DNA of 64,000 nt from Anaerolineales bacterium (GTDB lineage Bacteria > Chloroflexota > Anaerolineae > Anaerolineales > Villigracilaceae): the NCBI GenBank assembly GCA_014379595.1, contig JACMLM010000008.1, forward strand, positions 78,332 through 142,331. The letters run 5' to 3'. Within the stretch, counting starts at the first letter, position 1, and each line of letters starts with the position of its first letter. Below, piece by piece: positions 63,252-64,000 of this stretch. The position numbers were made by a program, and so were the translations under genes. Below the pieces are notes generated by a model. It ran no database searches. It was not told the DNA's origin and saw nothing but the letters and a program-made list of their open reading frames with translations.

Positions 63252-63467
63252 TCAACTAAACACTAATTTTAGCAATTCGCTGGCCAGGTAATCAACACCT
63301 GCCAGGAATATACCCACGATAACCATTACCACAAGCACAAGCCCGGTAAGGCGGCGGGCTTCAGGCCAGGTAGGCCAGCTTACTTTGCGAAGCTCACCAG
63401 TGGTCTCACGAAAGTAACGCTGAACAGCGTTTTCACTCTTCTTGACTTTCTTCGCTTTTTCCGCCAA
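63252..63467 (-). CDS. secE: Preprotein translocase subunit SecE
   Basis: 71 residues. Cytoplasmic helix VQRYFRETTGELRKVSWPTWPEARRLTGLV, which contains the SecE signature, then one transmembrane helix (about 44-66). Essential partner of SecY. Position before nusG is conserved across bacteria. Confidence 0.95.
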   Translation of the reverse strand: MAEKAKKVKKSENAVQRYFRETTGELRKVSWPTWPEARRLTGLVLVVMVIVGIFLAGVDYLASELLKLVFS

Positions 63468-63494
63468 GGTAATACTCCTTCTTTATTTTACGGC

Positions 63495-63519
63495 TAAAAC
63501 GCCGCGTGATGCGGCGTTG
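63495..63519 (-). terminator. Hairpin between tRNA-Trp and secE
   Basis: AACGCCGC-ATCA-CGCGGCGTT on the minus strand followed by TTA. Short T-run, so partial read-through toward secE is expected. Confidence 0.6.
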
Positions 63520-63526
63520 CCACAGG

Positions 63527-63599
63527 CAGGCCAGGTAGGAATTGAACCCACAACCCCTCGTGTTGGAGACGAGTGCTCTGCCAATTGAGCTACTGGCCT
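63527..63599 (-). tRNA. tRNA-Trp (CCA anticodon)
   Basis: Acceptor AGGCCAG/CTGGCCT, anticodon stem CTCGT/ACGAG around loop CTCCAAC (CCA), T-loop TTCAATT. CCA tail is not encoded. The place between rpmG and secE is the one seen in many bacteria. Confidence 0.96.
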
Positions 63600-63602
63600 A
63601 AA

Positions 63603-63629
63603 TAGGGTGGGTTTTTAAAACCCACCCTT
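63603..63629 (-). terminator. Hairpin between rpmG and tRNA-Trp
   Basis: AAGGGTGGGTTTT / AAACCCACCCT on the minus strand, with a short loop and a T-containing tail before tRNA-Trp. Confidence 0.6.
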
Positions 63630-63632
63630 ATT

Positions 63633-63803
63633 TTACTTGGTCTCGCGATGTTGTGTGTGTTTTCGACAACGCGAACAATACTTATTGAACTCCAACCGAT
63701 TGGGATCATTACGACGATTCTTTTCGGTGGTGTAATTGCGTTCTTTGCAATCATTGCATTGAAGCGTGATTACGGGACGAACATCTTTCTTTTTGGAAGC
63801 CAT
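63633..63803 (-). CDS. rpmG: 50S ribosomal protein L33
   Basis: 56 residues. [19 protein letters not shown] and then [33 protein letters not shown]. The four-cysteine zinc-ribbon form (two C-x-x-C pairs) is present. Located between tuf and tRNA-Trp, as usual. Confidence 0.95.
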   Translation of the reverse strand: MASKKKDVRPVITLQCNDCKERNYTTEKNRRNDPNRLEFNKYCSRCRKHTQHRETK

Positions 63804-63849
63804 TTGAAACCCTTACTTTCTAATTTTACTTACCTAATTCGACAGAAAT

Positions 63850-64000
63850 TTATTCTAATATTTTAGTCACGACACCAGCGCCGACGGTGAGACCGCCTTC
63901 ACGGATGGCGAACTTGGAACCCTGCTCAAGCGCAACAGGCACGATCAACTCAACTGTCAGGTTCACATTGTCACCTGGCATCACCATCTCCACACCTTCA
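63850..64000 (-). CDS. tuf: Elongation factor Tu, C-terminal end only
   Basis: The last 49 residues and stop codon are inside the window: [12 protein letters not shown] and [24 protein letters not shown] then [13 protein letters not shown]. These are the terminal strands of domain 3. The rest lies beyond the right edge. Confidence 0.95.
   Translation of the reverse strand, partial: EGVEMVMPGDNVNLTVELIVPVALEQGSKFAIREGGLTVGAGVVTKILE

Overview
The window is a stretch of chromosome from a bacterium that is most likely a member of the Chloroflexota, class Anaerolineae. The evidence is the combination of an alternative complex III (act) gene cluster with actB split in two, DUF2089/DUF4097/SHOCT-like gene families, many Thr/Pro-rich lipoproteins and LysM proteins, and xylA/xylB beside acyl-CoA metabolism. 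This is an inference from gene content, not from a marker-gene alignment. There is no phage module, no CRISPR array, no transposase gene and no plasmid-type gene, so the window reads as core and shell chromosome with some small accessory patches.

Layout. 1-9.5 kb: a partial secreted esterase, tRNA-Pro, a NERD-like protein, a glycosyltransferase, rnhB, a LysM-like surface protein, a dihydropyrimidinase with a beta-carbonic-anhydrase-like neighbour, a GAF-GAF-HD-GYP phosphodiesterase, a deazaflavin-dependent reductase and a BNR-type lipoprotein. 9.7-15 kb: a membrane glycosyltransferase overlapping a cellulose-synthase-like GT2, two tandem PlsC acyltransferases and a PilZ protein. 15-24 kb: a thiolase, small enzymes (P-loop kinase, MalY/PatB aminotransferase, O-methyltransferase), SRPBCC and DinB proteins, a sulfotransferase and lgt with an unusual Lys/Thr tail. 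24-31 kb: rho with a leader terminator, an M23/LysM peptidase, birA, a small membrane protein, gyrA and tRNA-Leu. 31-41.6 kb: xylA-xylB, a 39-residue membrane peptide, an acyl-CoA dehydrogenase, an HpcH/HpaI aldolase, etfBA and a formylglycine-enzyme-like protein. 41.7-49 kb: tRNA-Ser with a partial 3' duplicate, then the alternative complex III operon on the minus strand. 49.4-58 kb: a receiver-degenerate LuxR regulator, a cytoplasmic HtrA-like protease, two MFS transporters, a frameshifted lipoprotein, and a six-gene minus-strand operon in which four consecutive proteins carry the same short SHOCT-like helical module. 58-64 kb: corA, lexA with a SOS box inside its promoter, and the conserved tuf-rpmG-tRNA-Trp-secE-nusG-rplKAJL block with an L10-type leader.

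How the genes work together. The act cluster would oxidise quinol and pass electrons to a downstream oxidase that lies outside the window; etfBA and the acyl-CoA dehydrogenase would feed electrons toward the quinone pool. The HD-GYP enzyme, the PilZ protein and the cellulose-synthase-like pair could form a cyclic-di-GMP/exopolysaccharide axis, but that link is inference. The most unusual unit is the DUF2089-DUF4097-SHOCT operon, which looks like a self-contained envelope-sensing module. Regulation is visible for lexA (SOS operator in the promoter spacer), rho (promoter plus leader terminator) and rplJL (structured leader ending in an attenuator).
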